From positions 62,001 to 126,000 of the forward strand of contig JANQSF010000010.1 in the NCBI GenBank assembly GCA_028284155.1: a DNA stretch of 64,000 bases. Direction: 5' to 3'. This document shows positions 16,252-24,725 of this stretch, in pieces. Source of the stretch: Phycisphaeraceae bacterium (GTDB lineage: Bacteria; Planctomycetota; Phycisphaerae; Phycisphaerales; Phycisphaeraceae). The notes beneath the pieces were generated by a model. The model saw only the letters and a list, made by a program, of their open reading frames with translations. It ran no database searches and was not told the origin of the DNA. Within the stretch, counting starts at the first letter, position 1, and each line of letters opens with the position of its first letter. Position numbers and translations under genes: made by a program.

Positions 16252-16575
16252 CTACCCGAGGACCTTCTCCAATCGCTCCACGGCCTCGCACAGACCGACA
16301 CCGTCGACCTGCACCGTCTTCTGCGGCCGAGTCTGCCCCGCGGTCACGCGCACGTCGCGCGGCGGTACATTGAACACGTCAGCGAGCAACGCACACAATG
16401 CGTTGTTCGCTTTCCCACCCTCCGGCGGAGCGGTGACCGCGACCTTCAGCCGATCGCCCAGCACGCGCACGACCTTTGACCGGCTCGCGCCGGGCACGGC
16501 TTTCACGGCAATCGCGACCCCGCCATCGCACTTGATCAAAACCGCTGCAACACTGTCGTCTGTCGACATGGCCAT
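16252..16575 (-). CDS. DUF167 (YggU-like) protein
   Basis: 107-residue small alpha/beta protein of the conserved DUF167 family, function unknown. Signature: VKAVPGASRSKVVRVLGDRL, VAVTAPPEGGKANNALCALL and VRVTAGQTRPQKTVQVDG. The N-terminus MAMSTDDS offers two possible ATG starts 6 nt apart. It follows uvrC by 33 nt, in which a small hairpin occurs. Confidence 0.9.
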   Translation of the reverse strand: MAMSTDDSVAAVLIKCDGGVAIAVKAVPGASRSKVVRVLGDRLKVAVTAPPEGGKANNALCALLADVFNVPPRDVRVTAGQTRPQKTVQVDGVGLCEAVERLEKVLG

Positions 16576-16579
16576 TCCC

Positions 16580-16608
16580 CGCCGCTTGCGGCTTAGCGCT
16601 CCGCAAGC
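16580..16608. repeat. Short palindrome GCTTGCGG/CCGCAAGC
   Basis: 8-bp stem with a 9-nt loop containing CTTAGCGCT, between the uvrC stop (16609) and the DUF167 start. The core CCGCTTGCGGCTTAGCG recurs at about 29391-29407 downstream of the pseudopilin gene, so it may be a dispersed element or a terminator. Confidence 0.5.
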
Positions 16609-17979
16609 TCACTTTCCAATCACCTTCTTGCGTCGCAAGATGTGGTGATAGTGCTGCGCAAACCGGTGCGCCTCATCGCGGATCGCCTGGCACAGCCGCA
16701 ACCCCGCGTTGTTCCGACTCAAACGGATCGGCTCCCGTCTTGCCTGCATGTAAATCAGCTCTTCTTTCTTGGCCAATGAGATGACCATCGGCGGCTTGAC
16801 GTCCACATCGTCGAACGCCGCCAGCGCCGCGTGCAACTGACCCAGACCACCGTCGATGATGATGACGTCCGGGTACAGCTCATGCCCCTGCCCCGCCTCG
16901 CGGTAGCGTCGAGAAACGACCTCTCGGATCGCTGCGTAGTCGTCACCGGGCGTGGTGGGCCCGTCGTGCTCGACCGACTTGATCTTGTACCGCCGGTACT
17001 CGTTCTTGAATGGTCGACCGTCCACGAAACACACCTTCGACCCGACGGTTTCGTTGCCCTGCAGGTGCGCAATGTCGATGCACTCCAGGCAGCGGATCGG
17101 GCTGTCCAGCCCCAGCGTCTTGCGCAGCGACTCCAGACCCTTGCGCGGGTCAAGGTGGAACGACTCGGTCTCGGGCTGCCAGCCGTCCTTGCGCGATCCG
17201 CGTTCGTCCAGTTTCTCGATCGCGTGTACCTGGTCGCGAAGCACGGCCGCCTTCTCATACTCCTGCCCAGCCGACGCGGCTTGCATCTCCTGCTTCAACT
17301 CGCGCAGCATGACCGACCTTTTCGACTCGATGAAGCGGATGAACCGGTTGATGTCCTCGCGGTAATCGGACTTGCTGACCTTGGCTGCGCACGGCGCGGT
17401 GCACTGCTTGATCGGGTAGAGCAGGCAAGGCCGAAAGTGACGCCGCGGGTCTTTGTGCGGGTCGGCCCCTTCCGGGGGCTCGACGATGTCGAGCGTACAT
17501 GTGCGGAACTTGAAGACACGCTGCAGCAGTTGAACCGATTCGCGCAGCGCGTACACGCTCGTGAACGGCCCGAGGATCTTTGCTCCGCGGAACTCCGGCG
17601 CGCTCGGCTCGCGTGTGATGAACACGCCCGGAAAGTCGTCGCGCGTCGTGATCACCAAGTACGGAAACGTCTTGTCGTCGGTCAGCCGTTCGTTGAAACG
17701 CGGGTGGATATCCTTGATCAGCCGATTCTCGGTCAGCAGCGCTTCCCACTCGCCCTCGCACTCGATCGTGTCGAAGTCTTCAACAAGATCGAGCATCGGT
17801 TGCTTCTTCGCGCCCAGGTCGGCTGACGGAACAAAGTAGCTGCCCACACGGTCGGGCAGGCACGCCGCCTTCCCCACGTAAACGACTCGGCCTGCCGAGT
17901 CTTTCATGAGATAAACGCCCGGCACTTTGGGCAGCGAACGGGCCTTGTCTCGCAGACGTTCGAGGCGATCGTTGGCCAT
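16609..17979 (-). CDS. uvrC: UvrC-like excinuclease subunit lacking the C-terminal HhH domain
   Basis: Nuclease of the UvrABC nucleotide excision repair complex. 456 residues against about 600 in E. coli. Present: N-terminal GIY-YIG nuclease (LPKVPGVYLMKDSAGRVVYV), the Cys-rich region (RPCLLYPIKQCTAPC), the UVR motif that binds UvrB (YEKAAVLRDQVHAIEKL) and the RNase H-like nuclease domain (IECIDIAHLQGNE-type segment CLECIDIAHLQGNETV, VIIIDGGLGQLHAAL, RDEAHRFAQHYHHILRRKK). The protein stops directly after that domain, so the tandem helix-hairpin-helix DNA-binding domain needed for 5' incision in E. coli is missing. The start MANDRLERLRD (17979) was chosen over an upstream start. Confidence 0.9.
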   Translation of the reverse strand: MANDRLERLRDKARSLPKVPGVYLMKDSAGRVVYVGKAACLPDRVGSYFVPSADLGAKKQPMLDLVEDFDTIECEGEWEALLTENRLIKDIHPRFNERLTDDKTFPYLVITTRDDFPGVFITREPSAPEFRGAKILGPFTSVYALRESVQLLQRVFKFRTCTLDIVEPPEGADPHKDPRRHFRPCLLYPIKQCTAPCAAKVSKSDYREDINRFIRFIESKRSVMLRELKQEMQAASAGQEYEKAAVLRDQVHAIEKLDERGSRKDGWQPETESFHLDPRKGLESLRKTLGLDSPIRCLECIDIAHLQGNETVGSKVCFVDGRPFKNEYRRYKIKSVEHDGPTTPGDDYAAIREVVSRRYREAGQGHELYPDVIIIDGGLGQLHAALAAFDDVDVKPPMVISLAKKEELIYMQARREPIRLSRNNAGLRLCQAIRDEAHRFAQHYHHILRRKKVIGK

Positions 17980-18009
17980 CTTGAGATGATAGACAGCGCG
18001 CAACGAAAA

Positions 18010-18063
18010 CGGCGTTCGGCTGACGGACGGATGGGTGTGATCCGTCCGTCGGCGCGAACGCCG
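18010..18063 (-). terminator. Strong intrinsic terminator
   Basis: Long hairpin with arms 18010-18032 and 18040-18063, about 21 paired bases with one bulge and a 7-nt loop, followed on the minus strand by TTTTCGTT. It terminates the YHS-protein transcript before uvrC. Confidence 0.75.
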
Positions 18064-18099
18064 CTATCTGATCGGGCATCAGTGGTCGAGTCGATCGAG

Positions 18100-18612
18100 T
18101 CACCTGGCCGGTTCGTCAGCCAGCGTCTTCCAGTTGCGGTCAGCCTTGTCGATGTGGCCGGGCACGTCTTCGTTGAACAGCTTGGCGATGTTCCTGTCCA
18201 GGTTCAGGTAGAGCTTGCCGTCAACGATCTTCCAGACGGTCGGGTCGGACGAGAACTTCTTGTCCACCGCCACGCCGTAGGCGCAATACCCACCATACTG
18301 CGGCGCATACTGGGCGGGGCTTTTGCGGAATCGGTCGCGGTTGGATTCGTTCACAAATCGATAGACTGCGCCCTTGTATTCGTGTGTGATCTGGAAGTCG
18401 CCCTTGCGTGGCTCGCCAGCTGTGAAGTAGGTGACGGGGTCGTAGCCGCCGATCGCGAGGCCGGTCTTGTCGGCGTTGACGGCGTGAGCGCTGCTGGGCG
18501 GGGCGTCGGTCTTGGCCGCGCTGACCGCGACCAGCGCGCCGCCGGCGGTCAGAACGGCGATGATCAGCAGCGAAGCGACACGCCAGTTGATGCACTTGTG
18601 TTGGGAATCCAT
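18100..18612 (-). CDS. Exported YHS-domain protein
   Basis: 170 residues. One N-terminal hydrophobic segment (VASLLIIAVLTAGGALVAV) acts as signal anchor or signal peptide. The mature part is the YHS-type family: LAIGGYDPVTYFTAGEPRKG, YKGAVYRFVNESNRDRF, YAPQYGGYCAYGVAVDKKF and VWKIVDGKLYLNLDRNI. YHS domains are linked to metal handling, but this secreted branch is of unknown function. The start MDSQHKCINW (18612) gives a normal signal. It lies 221 nt downstream of the DUF488 gene and ends at the terminator at 18063. Confidence 0.85.
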   Translation of the reverse strand: MDSQHKCINWRVASLLIIAVLTAGGALVAVSAAKTDAPPSSAHAVNADKTGLAIGGYDPVTYFTAGEPRKGDFQITHEYKGAVYRFVNESNRDRFRKSPAQYAPQYGGYCAYGVAVDKKFSSDPTVWKIVDGKLYLNLDRNIAKLFNEDVPGHIDKADRNWKTLADEPAR

Positions 18613-18833
18613 GACGATACTCCTGCGGGTGGTGGGGTGAGTGTTCGGGCCGGGTCCGACATTCGGACGCCGAGCGTTTAGATTCATCGGTGTCGCGCGT
18701 GACACATGTGTGGCCGTGTTGCTTCGCATGTTTCGAGCAGAGTTGCCACACTCATCAGACGATGTGCGCAGCGAATGTCTTACCCCGTCCGCGCGTTTTT
18801 CTTCGTATGTTTGAGGCGATGCCTGAACGGACG

Positions 18834-19196
18834 TCAGTTGCGTTGACTGTCCAACTCTTCAAGGCATTCGCGCAGAATGTTCGCATGACCAATGTCAAGG
18901 TCGCGCGTCGCTGTCAGAAGGGTAAGTGTGTCGCTCGGCGCAAGGTCGAGCACCTGCACGGCCTCATCGACTAGGTCGTTCAGCTCGTCGCGATATCGTT
19001 GTTGAAAGGTCGGGTACTTGTCAGGTTCGTGATCGAACCAACGTCGCAGGTCGTTGGAGGGGGCGAGTTCGCGTGCCCAGTGGTCAAGCTGCGCGTCGTC
19101 TTTTGAGACGCCGCGCGGCCAGAGCCGGTCGACCAGGACGCGTGTGCCGTCGTCGTCGGCCGGCGGATCATAGATGCGTTTGACTTGAATCCGCAT
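18834..19196 (-). CDS. DUF488 family protein
   Basis: 120-residue soluble protein of the DUF488 (YeaO-like) family, function unproven. Signature: VKRIYDPPADDDGTRVLVDR, LWPRGVSKDDAQLDHWAREL and LRRWFDHEPDKYPTF, then LTLLTATRDLDIGHANIL. Its ATG (19196) overlaps the stop of the anti-sigma gene as TGATG, so it is the third gene of the sigma/anti-sigma operon. Stress-related use is inferred from that context only. Confidence 0.88.
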   Translation of the reverse strand: MRIQVKRIYDPPADDDGTRVLVDRLWPRGVSKDDAQLDHWARELAPSNDLRRWFDHEPDKYPTFQQRYRDELNDLVDEAVQVLDLAPSDTLTLLTATRDLDIGHANILRECLEELDSQRN

Positions 19197-19435
19197 CACG
19201 CGTCGTCCATGTGTTGCAGCGTCGCCTGGAGCGCCTCGTATTCCTCGCGGCACTCGCCGCAGACCGAAAGGTGGTGCTCGACGGCTTCGAGGCCCTGCGG
19301 CACGGTTTGGCCGGCCAAGACGTGTTCGGCGAACTCGGCGACGAGGGCGAGGCATTGCTCGCAGGTAATCTCGGCGTCGCGCGTCAGGCTGACCAGCCGA
19401 ATCAGTTCGTCGATCTCGTGTTTGGAAAGCGGCAT
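19196..19435 (-). CDS. Zinc-finger anti-sigma factor-like protein
   Basis: 79-residue small protein with CEQC near residue 24 and the zinc-binding HHLSVCGECREEY (H-x3-C-x2-C of ZAS anti-sigma domains). It lacks a TM segment, so it is a cytoplasmic, possibly redox- or metal-sensing, regulator. It follows the ECF sigma gene by 10 nt and overlaps DUF488. The start MPLSKHEIDEL (19435) is chosen because the sigma gene ends at 19446. By analogy it holds the sigma factor inactive through its zinc-binding helix. Confidence 0.8.
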   Translation of the reverse strand: MPLSKHEIDELIRLVSLTRDAEITCEQCLALVAEFAEHVLAGQTVPQGLEAVEHHLSVCGECREEYEALQATLQHMDDA

Positions 19436-19445
19436 GGGTCGATCC

Positions 19446-20057
19446 TCACATGGCGAAGGCCGATTGAATGTCCGACGCGACGTAGCCGGCCGATTCGAGT
19501 CCTTCTTTAAGTCGCTTGCGCGCGTCGTGCGTGAGTTTGTAAACGGCGTTGCGGTTGCTGCCAAGCTGCCGGGCGATTTCGTCCTGCGGCATGCCCTTGA
19601 GTTCAGCCAGCAACGCCGCCCGTTGTTTGGGCGTCAACTCGTTTTCAATGACGCCGTGCATCGCGTCGATGACCGATCGCCTTTCCCATTGCGTCGCGGG
19701 TCCGTCTTCGGGCGACGGCACTTGCGGCGTCGGCAGGCCTGCGTGGGCCACGACTTGGTCCAGCGACACGTCCTTCCAGCGGTGGCGGCGCAGCTCGGTC
19801 ATGGCGACGCGGATCGCGATAGCGGTCGCCCAGGTCAAGAACCGGCTGCGTCCTTCAAACTGCGTGAGCCGGTCGAGGACTCGCACAAGCGTGTCCTGCA
19901 CGGTGTCTTCGATGAACGCGTCGTCGGCCCTCGGCCGATCCGACAACGCCCGCCGCAATCCGCCGACCAACGCGTCGCGCAGGTCGTTGAGCGCCGCGGC
20001 TTGTTTTGCGCCTTGTGCGCTCAGGTCGGCCATCCACTGGTCGTTGGTTCGACGCAT
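19446..20057 (-). CDS. ECF-type RNA polymerase sigma factor
   Basis: 203 residues, sigma-70 family regions 2 and 4 only. Region 2: FIEDTVQDTLVRVLDRLTQF then SRFLTWATAIAIRVAMTELR. Region 4: LTPKQRAALLAELKGMPQDE followed by IARQLGSNRNAVYKLTHDAR, a helix-turn-helix. The linker carries a Pro-rich stretch (PTPQVPSPEDGP). It is co-directional with the AhpD-like gene upstream (105-nt gap with a GC-rich hairpin) and the anti-sigma gene downstream, so the cluster looks self-regulated and stress-responsive. The signal is unknown. Confidence 0.9.
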   Translation of the reverse strand: MRRTNDQWMADLSAQGAKQAAALNDLRDALVGGLRRALSDRPRADDAFIEDTVQDTLVRVLDRLTQFEGRSRFLTWATAIAIRVAMTELRRHRWKDVSLDQVVAHAGLPTPQVPSPEDGPATQWERRSVIDAMHGVIENELTPKQRAALLAELKGMPQDEIARQLGSNRNAVYKLTHDARKRLKEGLESAGYVASDIQSAFAM

Positions 20058-20121
20058 CGGCAGAGCCTCGTGTGCGTGTGGGTTGACCTGTTGGATGCCG
20101 GTGTCGCGACACTAGTTTCAA

Positions 20122-20149
20122 CGGGCCGGGGCGCAGCGACCCCGGCCCG
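20122..20149 (-). terminator. GC-rich hairpin between AhpD-like and sigma genes
   Basis: Perfect 10-bp stem CGGGCCGGGG/CCCCGGCCCG with an 8-nt loop, 14 nt after the AhpD-like stop. No T tract follows, so it may attenuate rather than end transcription. Confidence 0.45.
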
Positions 20150-20162
20150 ATGATCTGGCCGG

Positions 20163-20708
20163 TCATGCGGCGGCCAACGCCGGCGCGGCCGGGAAGTCGA
20201 CCTGTGTCTGGGCGACGTGGTTGAAGTAGTTGGTGAAGATGTTCAATGCAACGTGTGCGACGACCTCCGCGATGTCGCCGTCAGTCAGGCCGGCATCGCG
20301 AGCGGCTTGCAGGTCGTCGTCGCTGACGTGGCCGCGGGTCTCCATGATCTGGCGTGCGAGGGTCAGCGCGGCCTGCGCCTTTGGTTCATCGGCCGAGGCG
20401 CGGCGGGCGTCGAGCGCGGCCTCGTCGGTCAGGCCGGCCGCTTTGCCCAGCATCGTGTGCGCGGCCAGGCAGTAGTCGCAGCCGTTGGCCTCGCCCACAG
20501 TCAACGCCAATTGTTCGCGCAGTGGGGTGGGCAGCCCGCCGCCGGCCAGCGCGCCGCTCATACCAAGGTACGCCTTGGCGACGGCCGGCGAGTTGGCCAT
20601 CGTCGAGATGAGATTGGGGACCGAGCCCATCTGCTTGCGCACGTTCTCAAGCAGGCTGGCGGCCGGGGCGTCGGCGGTCTGTGCGTTGATTGGTTGGATG
20701 CGGGGCAT
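20163..20708 (-). CDS. AhpD/carboxymuconolactone decarboxylase-family protein
   Basis: 181-residue all-helical protein of the alkylhydroperoxidase AhpD-like core. The catalytic pair is GEANGCDYCLAAHTMLGKAA (E-x-CxxC-x3-H), as in peroxidase-active members. The start MPRIQPINA (20708) follows AAAGGA by about 9 nt. Genes of this family often sit next to ECF sigma factors of the SigJ type, and an ECF gene follows here, which supports an oxidative-stress role (inference). Confidence 0.88.
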   Translation of the reverse strand: MPRIQPINAQTADAPAASLLENVRKQMGSVPNLISTMANSPAVAKAYLGMSGALAGGGLPTPLREQLALTVGEANGCDYCLAAHTMLGKAAGLTDEAALDARRASADEPKAQAALTLARQIMETRGHVSDDDLQAARDAGLTDGDIAEVVAHVALNIFTNYFNHVAQTQVDFPAAPALAAA

Positions 20709-20828
20709 GGTGCACGTCCTTTCAGGAAGGGGTGAAATCGCGTTCTTCACCCATTGGACGCGGTGGGTTGATCCGTTCTTACTTGGTCATCGATTAAAAA
20801 TGTGATTGACGGTCAGACTGCAAGACAA

Positions 20829-20877
20829 CGCTCAGCCGACAGGGCAGATCAATGAGATCCGATCCGTCGGCCGAGCG
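20829..20877 (-). terminator. Terminator-like inverted repeat after the lipoprotein gene
   Basis: 12-nt arms 20829-20840 and 20866-20877 pair at 11 of 12 positions with a 25-nt loop. It lies 67 nt past the lipoprotein stop on the minus strand, followed by GTTGTCTTG. Confidence 0.4.
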
Positions 20878-20944
20878 ATAGGTGTTTCATTGGTTCCAGG
20901 CGACTTGCGGTCAATTGTTACCGCGTCGATCTTCGAAGAGAGTT

Positions 20945-21409
20945 TTACTGTTTCTCGTAACCTTCGCCTTTGACGGTCGTGCCTAGACCAGATTGCTCGA
21001 GGGTCAGTTTGCCATCGGCGATCTTGATGACGGCTGAACCTTTCGCGCCGCCCAATGTCTGATCGGTAATCGTAACCGTGTCCGATGCGGTCACCGTACC
21101 CGGCACCTTGTCGGGATTTTCGAATGATGAGTGCAGCGTCACCATCACGTCCAGATCCCCTTCGCCCTTCTCGATCACCATCTCGTCGTCAAGCCCTGAG
21201 TACTTGCCTTTCCACGTACCGACAAACGCGTCGCGATCCGCCGCGGTGGGGGCTTTAGCGCCGCCGTCCTTCTTGTCGTCACCGCCGGAGTCGGCTTTCT
21301 TGTCGTCGCCGCCGGTCTTCTTGTCGCCATCTCCGTCGCCACAGCCGGACAGCAGCGCAAGGCCAAGCGACAGGCAAAGGATCAACGTCAGGGTGAGGGT
21401 CTTGTTCAA
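20945..21409 (-). CDS. Putative lipoprotein
   Basis: 154 residues. Signal peptide MNKTLTLTLILCLSLGLALL with lipobox LLSGC (Cys at about residue 23), so lipid-anchored. Then a low-complexity G/D/K linker (GDGDKKTGGDDKKADSGG) of about 30 residues and a small beta-rich domain starting AFVGTWKGKYSGLDDEM and ending LTLEQSGLGTTVKGEGY. The beta pattern resembles lipocalin-like or NigD-type small domains but no family is certain. It is downstream of murD in the same direction, separated by a hairpin. Confidence 0.7.
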   Translation of the reverse strand: MNKTLTLTLILCLSLGLALLSGCGDGDGDKKTGGDDKKADSGGDDKKDGGAKAPTAADRDAFVGTWKGKYSGLDDEMVIEKGEGDLDVMVTLHSSFENPDKVPGTVTASDTVTITDQTLGGAKGSAVIKIADGKLTLEQSGLGTTVKGEGYEKQ

Positions 21410-21486
21410 GGGAGTCTCCAGTTAAACAGGGGTCGGGGTGAGACAGGTCATCGACGAATCGAACGGATGTTACGGACTAGGTACGT

Positions 21487-21502
21487 CCCGCCGACGGGCG
21501 GG
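21487..21502. terminator. Small GC hairpin downstream of murD
   Basis: CCCGCC/GGCGGG stem with a 4-nt loop inside GTACGTCCCGCCGACGGGCG, 26 nt after the murD stop on the minus strand. It has no clear T tract and may be a dispersed palindrome. Confidence 0.4.
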
Positions 21503-21527
21503 AAGCTAACGAAAAGCCGATCGTCAG

Positions 21528-22886
21528 TCAACCGGGCAGCGGGGCGCCCTCGCCCGTGCATCGCAGCACGGCCGCGGTGAACGCGTCGCCGCGTGCCGCG
21601 TAGTGCGGGAACTGGTCGTGAGAGGCGCACGCGGGGCTGAGCAGGACGACGTCGCCACGCCGGACGCGTCGCACGGCATGCTCCACGGCCGCGTCGACCG
21701 TGTCGCACCGCACGACCTCGGCGTCGCCGGCGTCGGCGACCTGGGCAATCGACTCGCCGGTCTGGCCGACCGTGTAGATCGCCCGGCAGTGCAGCGCGGC
21801 GAACCCGACTAGCGGATTCAGATCGACGCCTTTGTCCGAGCCGCCGAGGATCAGGTGGACGATCCCCGGCGCGAACCCGCTGAGCGCGGGGTAGGTCGCG
21901 TCAGGCGTGGTGGCTTTCGAGTCGTTGTAGAAGAGGACACCGTTGTACTCGCAGACCAATTGTGTGCGGTGGGGGAGGCCGGTGAATGTTGAGAGCGCGG
22001 CCGCAGCTTGGTCTGCATCACAAAGATCGCGGCACGCGGCGATCGCCAGATGGGCGTTGATCAGGTTGTGTCGTCCGGGCACGGGCAGTTGCGGGATGTC
22101 CGGCAGGCCGTCCGTGTCGTTGATCAACTCGATGTGTTGGATGCGCGGCGTGAGCAGGGCGGCCGCGTTGCCGGTTAGCACCGCCCGCGCGTCGTCGCCA
22201 CTTTGAAGGTCGAAGACGGTCTGTTTGGAAGCGACGTAGTCGGCGAAGGCATTGTACCGGTTCAGGTGGTTGGGCGTGACGTTGGTCACGGCCGCGACGT
22301 TCGGCGACCACGCGGCGTCGCCCAGCCAATCGAGCATGAAACTGGACAACTCCAACACAACGACGTCGCCGGCAGTCACGTCGTTCAGCGACTGAAGCAA
22401 TGAGCCGCCAAGGTTCCCGCCGACCCAGACGCGTCCCGCTTCGGATGAGCGTGCGTGCTCAAGGATGTGGCCGATCATCGTGACGACCGTCGACTTGCCG
22501 GTCGATCCGGTCACGGCGATGGTCTTCACGTCGGCCGGCAGGGACTCGACCAGCAATCGCATTTCGGTTGTGAACGGGACGCCGGCCTGCCGCGCAGCCT
22601 CGACGTATTCATTCTTGCCCGGCCGAGGGTCGACCGCCGGGTTGACGACGATAATGTCGGCCGAGGTGAAGTCTTCGACCCGGTGTTCGGTCAGCCGTAA
22701 CTCGATCGACCGATCTCCGAGCGCCGCGACGCTGTCGCGCAGGTCGTTGGCGTCGGCCAGGTCGGTCACCGTGACGGCTGCGCCCCGGTCGGCCAAGTAT
22801 CGCGCCACACCCACGCCGCCGCCGAATCGGCCGAGCCCCATGACCAGCACACGCCGCCCGACCCACGATGTCGCGCTGTCTTGCAT
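21528..22886 (-). CDS. murD: UDP-N-acetylmuramoylalanine--D-glutamate ligase
   Basis: Adds D-glutamate to UDP-MurNAc-L-Ala in peptidoglycan synthesis. 452 residues, normal. N-terminal UDP-binding Rossmann (VLVMGLGRFGGGVGVARYL), central ATP site VTGSTGKSTVVTM, HNLINAHLAIAA and VLFYNDSKATTPDAT (Mur-ligase signature), C-terminal LILGGSDKGVDL and VLLSPACASHDQF. Its presence shows the host makes a peptidoglycan precursor, as now accepted for planctomycetes. No other mur gene is nearby; it follows the CvpA-like gene by 24 nt. Confidence 0.95.
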   Translation of the reverse strand: MQDSATSWVGRRVLVMGLGRFGGGVGVARYLADRGAAVTVTDLADANDLRDSVAALGDRSIELRLTEHRVEDFTSADIIVVNPAVDPRPGKNEYVEAARQAGVPFTTEMRLLVESLPADVKTIAVTGSTGKSTVVTMIGHILEHARSSEAGRVWVGGNLGGSLLQSLNDVTAGDVVVLELSSFMLDWLGDAAWSPNVAAVTNVTPNHLNRYNAFADYVASKQTVFDLQSGDDARAVLTGNAAALLTPRIQHIELINDTDGLPDIPQLPVPGRHNLINAHLAIAACRDLCDADQAAAALSTFTGLPHRTQLVCEYNGVLFYNDSKATTPDATYPALSGFAPGIVHLILGGSDKGVDLNPLVGFAALHCRAIYTVGQTGESIAQVADAGDAEVVRCDTVDAAVEHAVRRVRRGDVVLLSPACASHDQFPHYAARGDAFTAAVLRCTGEGAPLPG

Positions 22887-22910
22887 GGGCTGCGCCGCGG
22901 CGGAGCGTCG

Positions 22911-24662
22911 TTACTCAATCACGATGTCGAGTTTCGTCAGCTCCTTGTCACCGACCCGTAACGACTTGATCGTCTTCGGTACGGGGAATCGGAAGTAGAT
23001 GCAGAGCGTGTCGCCCGCCCCCATCTCATCGACCGCGATATCGCCGACCTTCTTGATCGGGTTCAGCGGGTCGATGTGGATCAACAGCGAGCCTTTCTTC
23101 CGCAGGATGACAAAGCCCAGCGGCTCGATCGGTTGATCGAAGTCGTCCATCAGCACGATGGGCTCGTTCCGCGTGCTTGACGACGCCGTGCCGAAGTAGA
23201 TCTGTGCGGATGGTGTGGACATTCTCACGCGGACGATGTCGTTCTGGCGGGGGAGGAAGAAGATGTTGACGACGCGATTATTCTTGCCCACGCCAGGCGA
23301 ATGCTTGACATCGTCTTTGCCGGAAATCAGGAAGTTCGTCCCACCCCGTTCGGTGTATTTAAGGTTCTGTGCCTCAACCTTGTTCAAGACACCGGGCAGC
23401 AGATTGTTGTGCGCGACTTCCAGGATTCGTTCGTCTTGGCCGTTGGGGTCGTCCTTAGCGTCCTCGAGAAAGCCGATGGCCTTGGTTCTCATGCTGTCCG
23501 GGTCGTCAATGGGCTGTTCCGTGAGCGAGAATCGGACGCCTCGGATGACGATGTACTTCGCCTCCTGTGACTTGGGGAATGCGAAAGTCCACGCGAAGGT
23601 CGCTTTGGTGTTGTGTTCCGCGACCGTGGTGTCGTCGACGATCGGTGAAAAGATGCGTTTGCCGGTGTTGGGGTTGATCTCATTGCTGATGCCGATGGGG
23701 GCGTGCAGGTGCGCTTCGGTCCCCTCGTGGGCCAGGAGCCTCACCTGTGCAGGTGGGAATCGCACCAGGCCGTCAAGGTCGAACGTTGGCACCATGTTGG
23801 CAACCGTCGTTTCGACCGCCATCAGCGTCAGGCCCTCTTCACTGAGCGCCTGTTGTAGAGCCTTCCCCTGTGCGGATTGCTGTTGGGGTTCGTGTGAGTC
23901 GGGATCAATCTGGTCCACCAATGCACTGTACTCAAGGGCGCCGATCGGGCTTGGGTTGCGCAGGTCGCTCGGGTCGATCGGTGTGTCATGCACGTAGACG
24001 GCCGTTACGGAAACACTCTCAGGAGTGAGTGTTGTCGAGATATTGACGTCCGGGCGAATTCGATGCACGATCGCCTCGCGTGCCAGGTCGGGGTGGAGCA
24101 TCGCCATGGGCGTGCCCGTGTTGAACGAGCCGCCGCCCAAGCCGGGTGCGTGTGACACGGTGCGGTACAGCGTGGCCGTCATGCGGTCAACGGGGATCCA
24201 CAAGCCCGTGCCGCCATCGACGATCTCCGCCCGCGCACCGGGGGTTCGGCTGACGCTCAATGGGTTGTACCCACCGATGCTCTGTCCTAGCGGCAGGAAG
24301 CCGAACGCGATGATTGTGATGCCCGATGCCACGATGCCTGTGACCAGCCCGCAAGCGCCGCCGGCGATCTGATTGACGATCTGCGCGAAGTCGAGGTTTT
24401 TGGGGACGAACTTGTCGAGCAGCAGCCGCGGCACGAGCATGAAGAGGATGAACGGCACGAGCAGGCCGAGTGTCCACGCCTGGTATGAGAGAAATGTCTT
24501 GGTGCCCAGGAACATGTATGCGATCGGTTCCCACAGGGCGAACGCGATCGCGCCGCCGATGATCACCGTGACCATGTGCAGGAACGCGCTGAACCACCCT
24601 TGCGTTCCCCACCAATAGACCATGCCGCCGATGAAGATGATGATGAGGATGTTGGTGAGCAT
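22911..24662 (-). CDS. CvpA-like membrane protein with large C-terminal domain
   Basis: 583 residues. Residues 1-130 hold four hydrophobic segments in the CvpA pattern (GWFSAFLHMVTVIIGGAIAF, LGLLVPFILFMLVPRLLLD, GGACGLVTGIVASGITIIAF). CvpA proteins are linked to colicin V export and envelope homeostasis. The remaining 450 residues are soluble and beta-rich, with repeated segments around TLTPESVSVTAVYVHDTPID and VIRGVRFSLTEQPI, with no recognised family, presumably outside the membrane. It lies between the pseudo-GspE and murD genes, suggesting an envelope role; function unknown. Confidence 0.7.
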   Translation of the reverse strand: MLTNILIIIFIGGMVYWWGTQGWFSAFLHMVTVIIGGAIAFALWEPIAYMFLGTKTFLSYQAWTLGLLVPFILFMLVPRLLLDKFVPKNLDFAQIVNQIAGGACGLVTGIVASGITIIAFGFLPLGQSIGGYNPLSVSRTPGARAEIVDGGTGLWIPVDRMTATLYRTVSHAPGLGGGSFNTGTPMAMLHPDLAREAIVHRIRPDVNISTTLTPESVSVTAVYVHDTPIDPSDLRNPSPIGALEYSALVDQIDPDSHEPQQQSAQGKALQQALSEEGLTLMAVETTVANMVPTFDLDGLVRFPPAQVRLLAHEGTEAHLHAPIGISNEINPNTGKRIFSPIVDDTTVAEHNTKATFAWTFAFPKSQEAKYIVIRGVRFSLTEQPIDDPDSMRTKAIGFLEDAKDDPNGQDERILEVAHNNLLPGVLNKVEAQNLKYTERGGTNFLISGKDDVKHSPGVGKNNRVVNIFFLPRQNDIVRVRMSTPSAQIYFGTASSSTRNEPIVLMDDFDQPIEPLGFVILRKKGSLLIHIDPLNPIKKVGDIAVDEMGAGDTLCIYFRFPVPKTIKSLRVGDKELTKLDIVIE

Positions 24663-24725
24663 AATGGATTCTTGATCGTCGGGAATTGATGTTCAAGGTC
24701 GATCCGTGGAAACCCGCGCCGCCCT

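Noticed and set aside
15125-16648. Plus-strand 507-codon ORF antisense to the HDAC-like gene
   Set aside because: No motif; the HDAC active-site motifs are all on the other strand.
20751-20944. Possible small RNA gene around the hairpin
   Set aside because: Only one hairpin and no convincing promoter; a terminator is enough to explain it.
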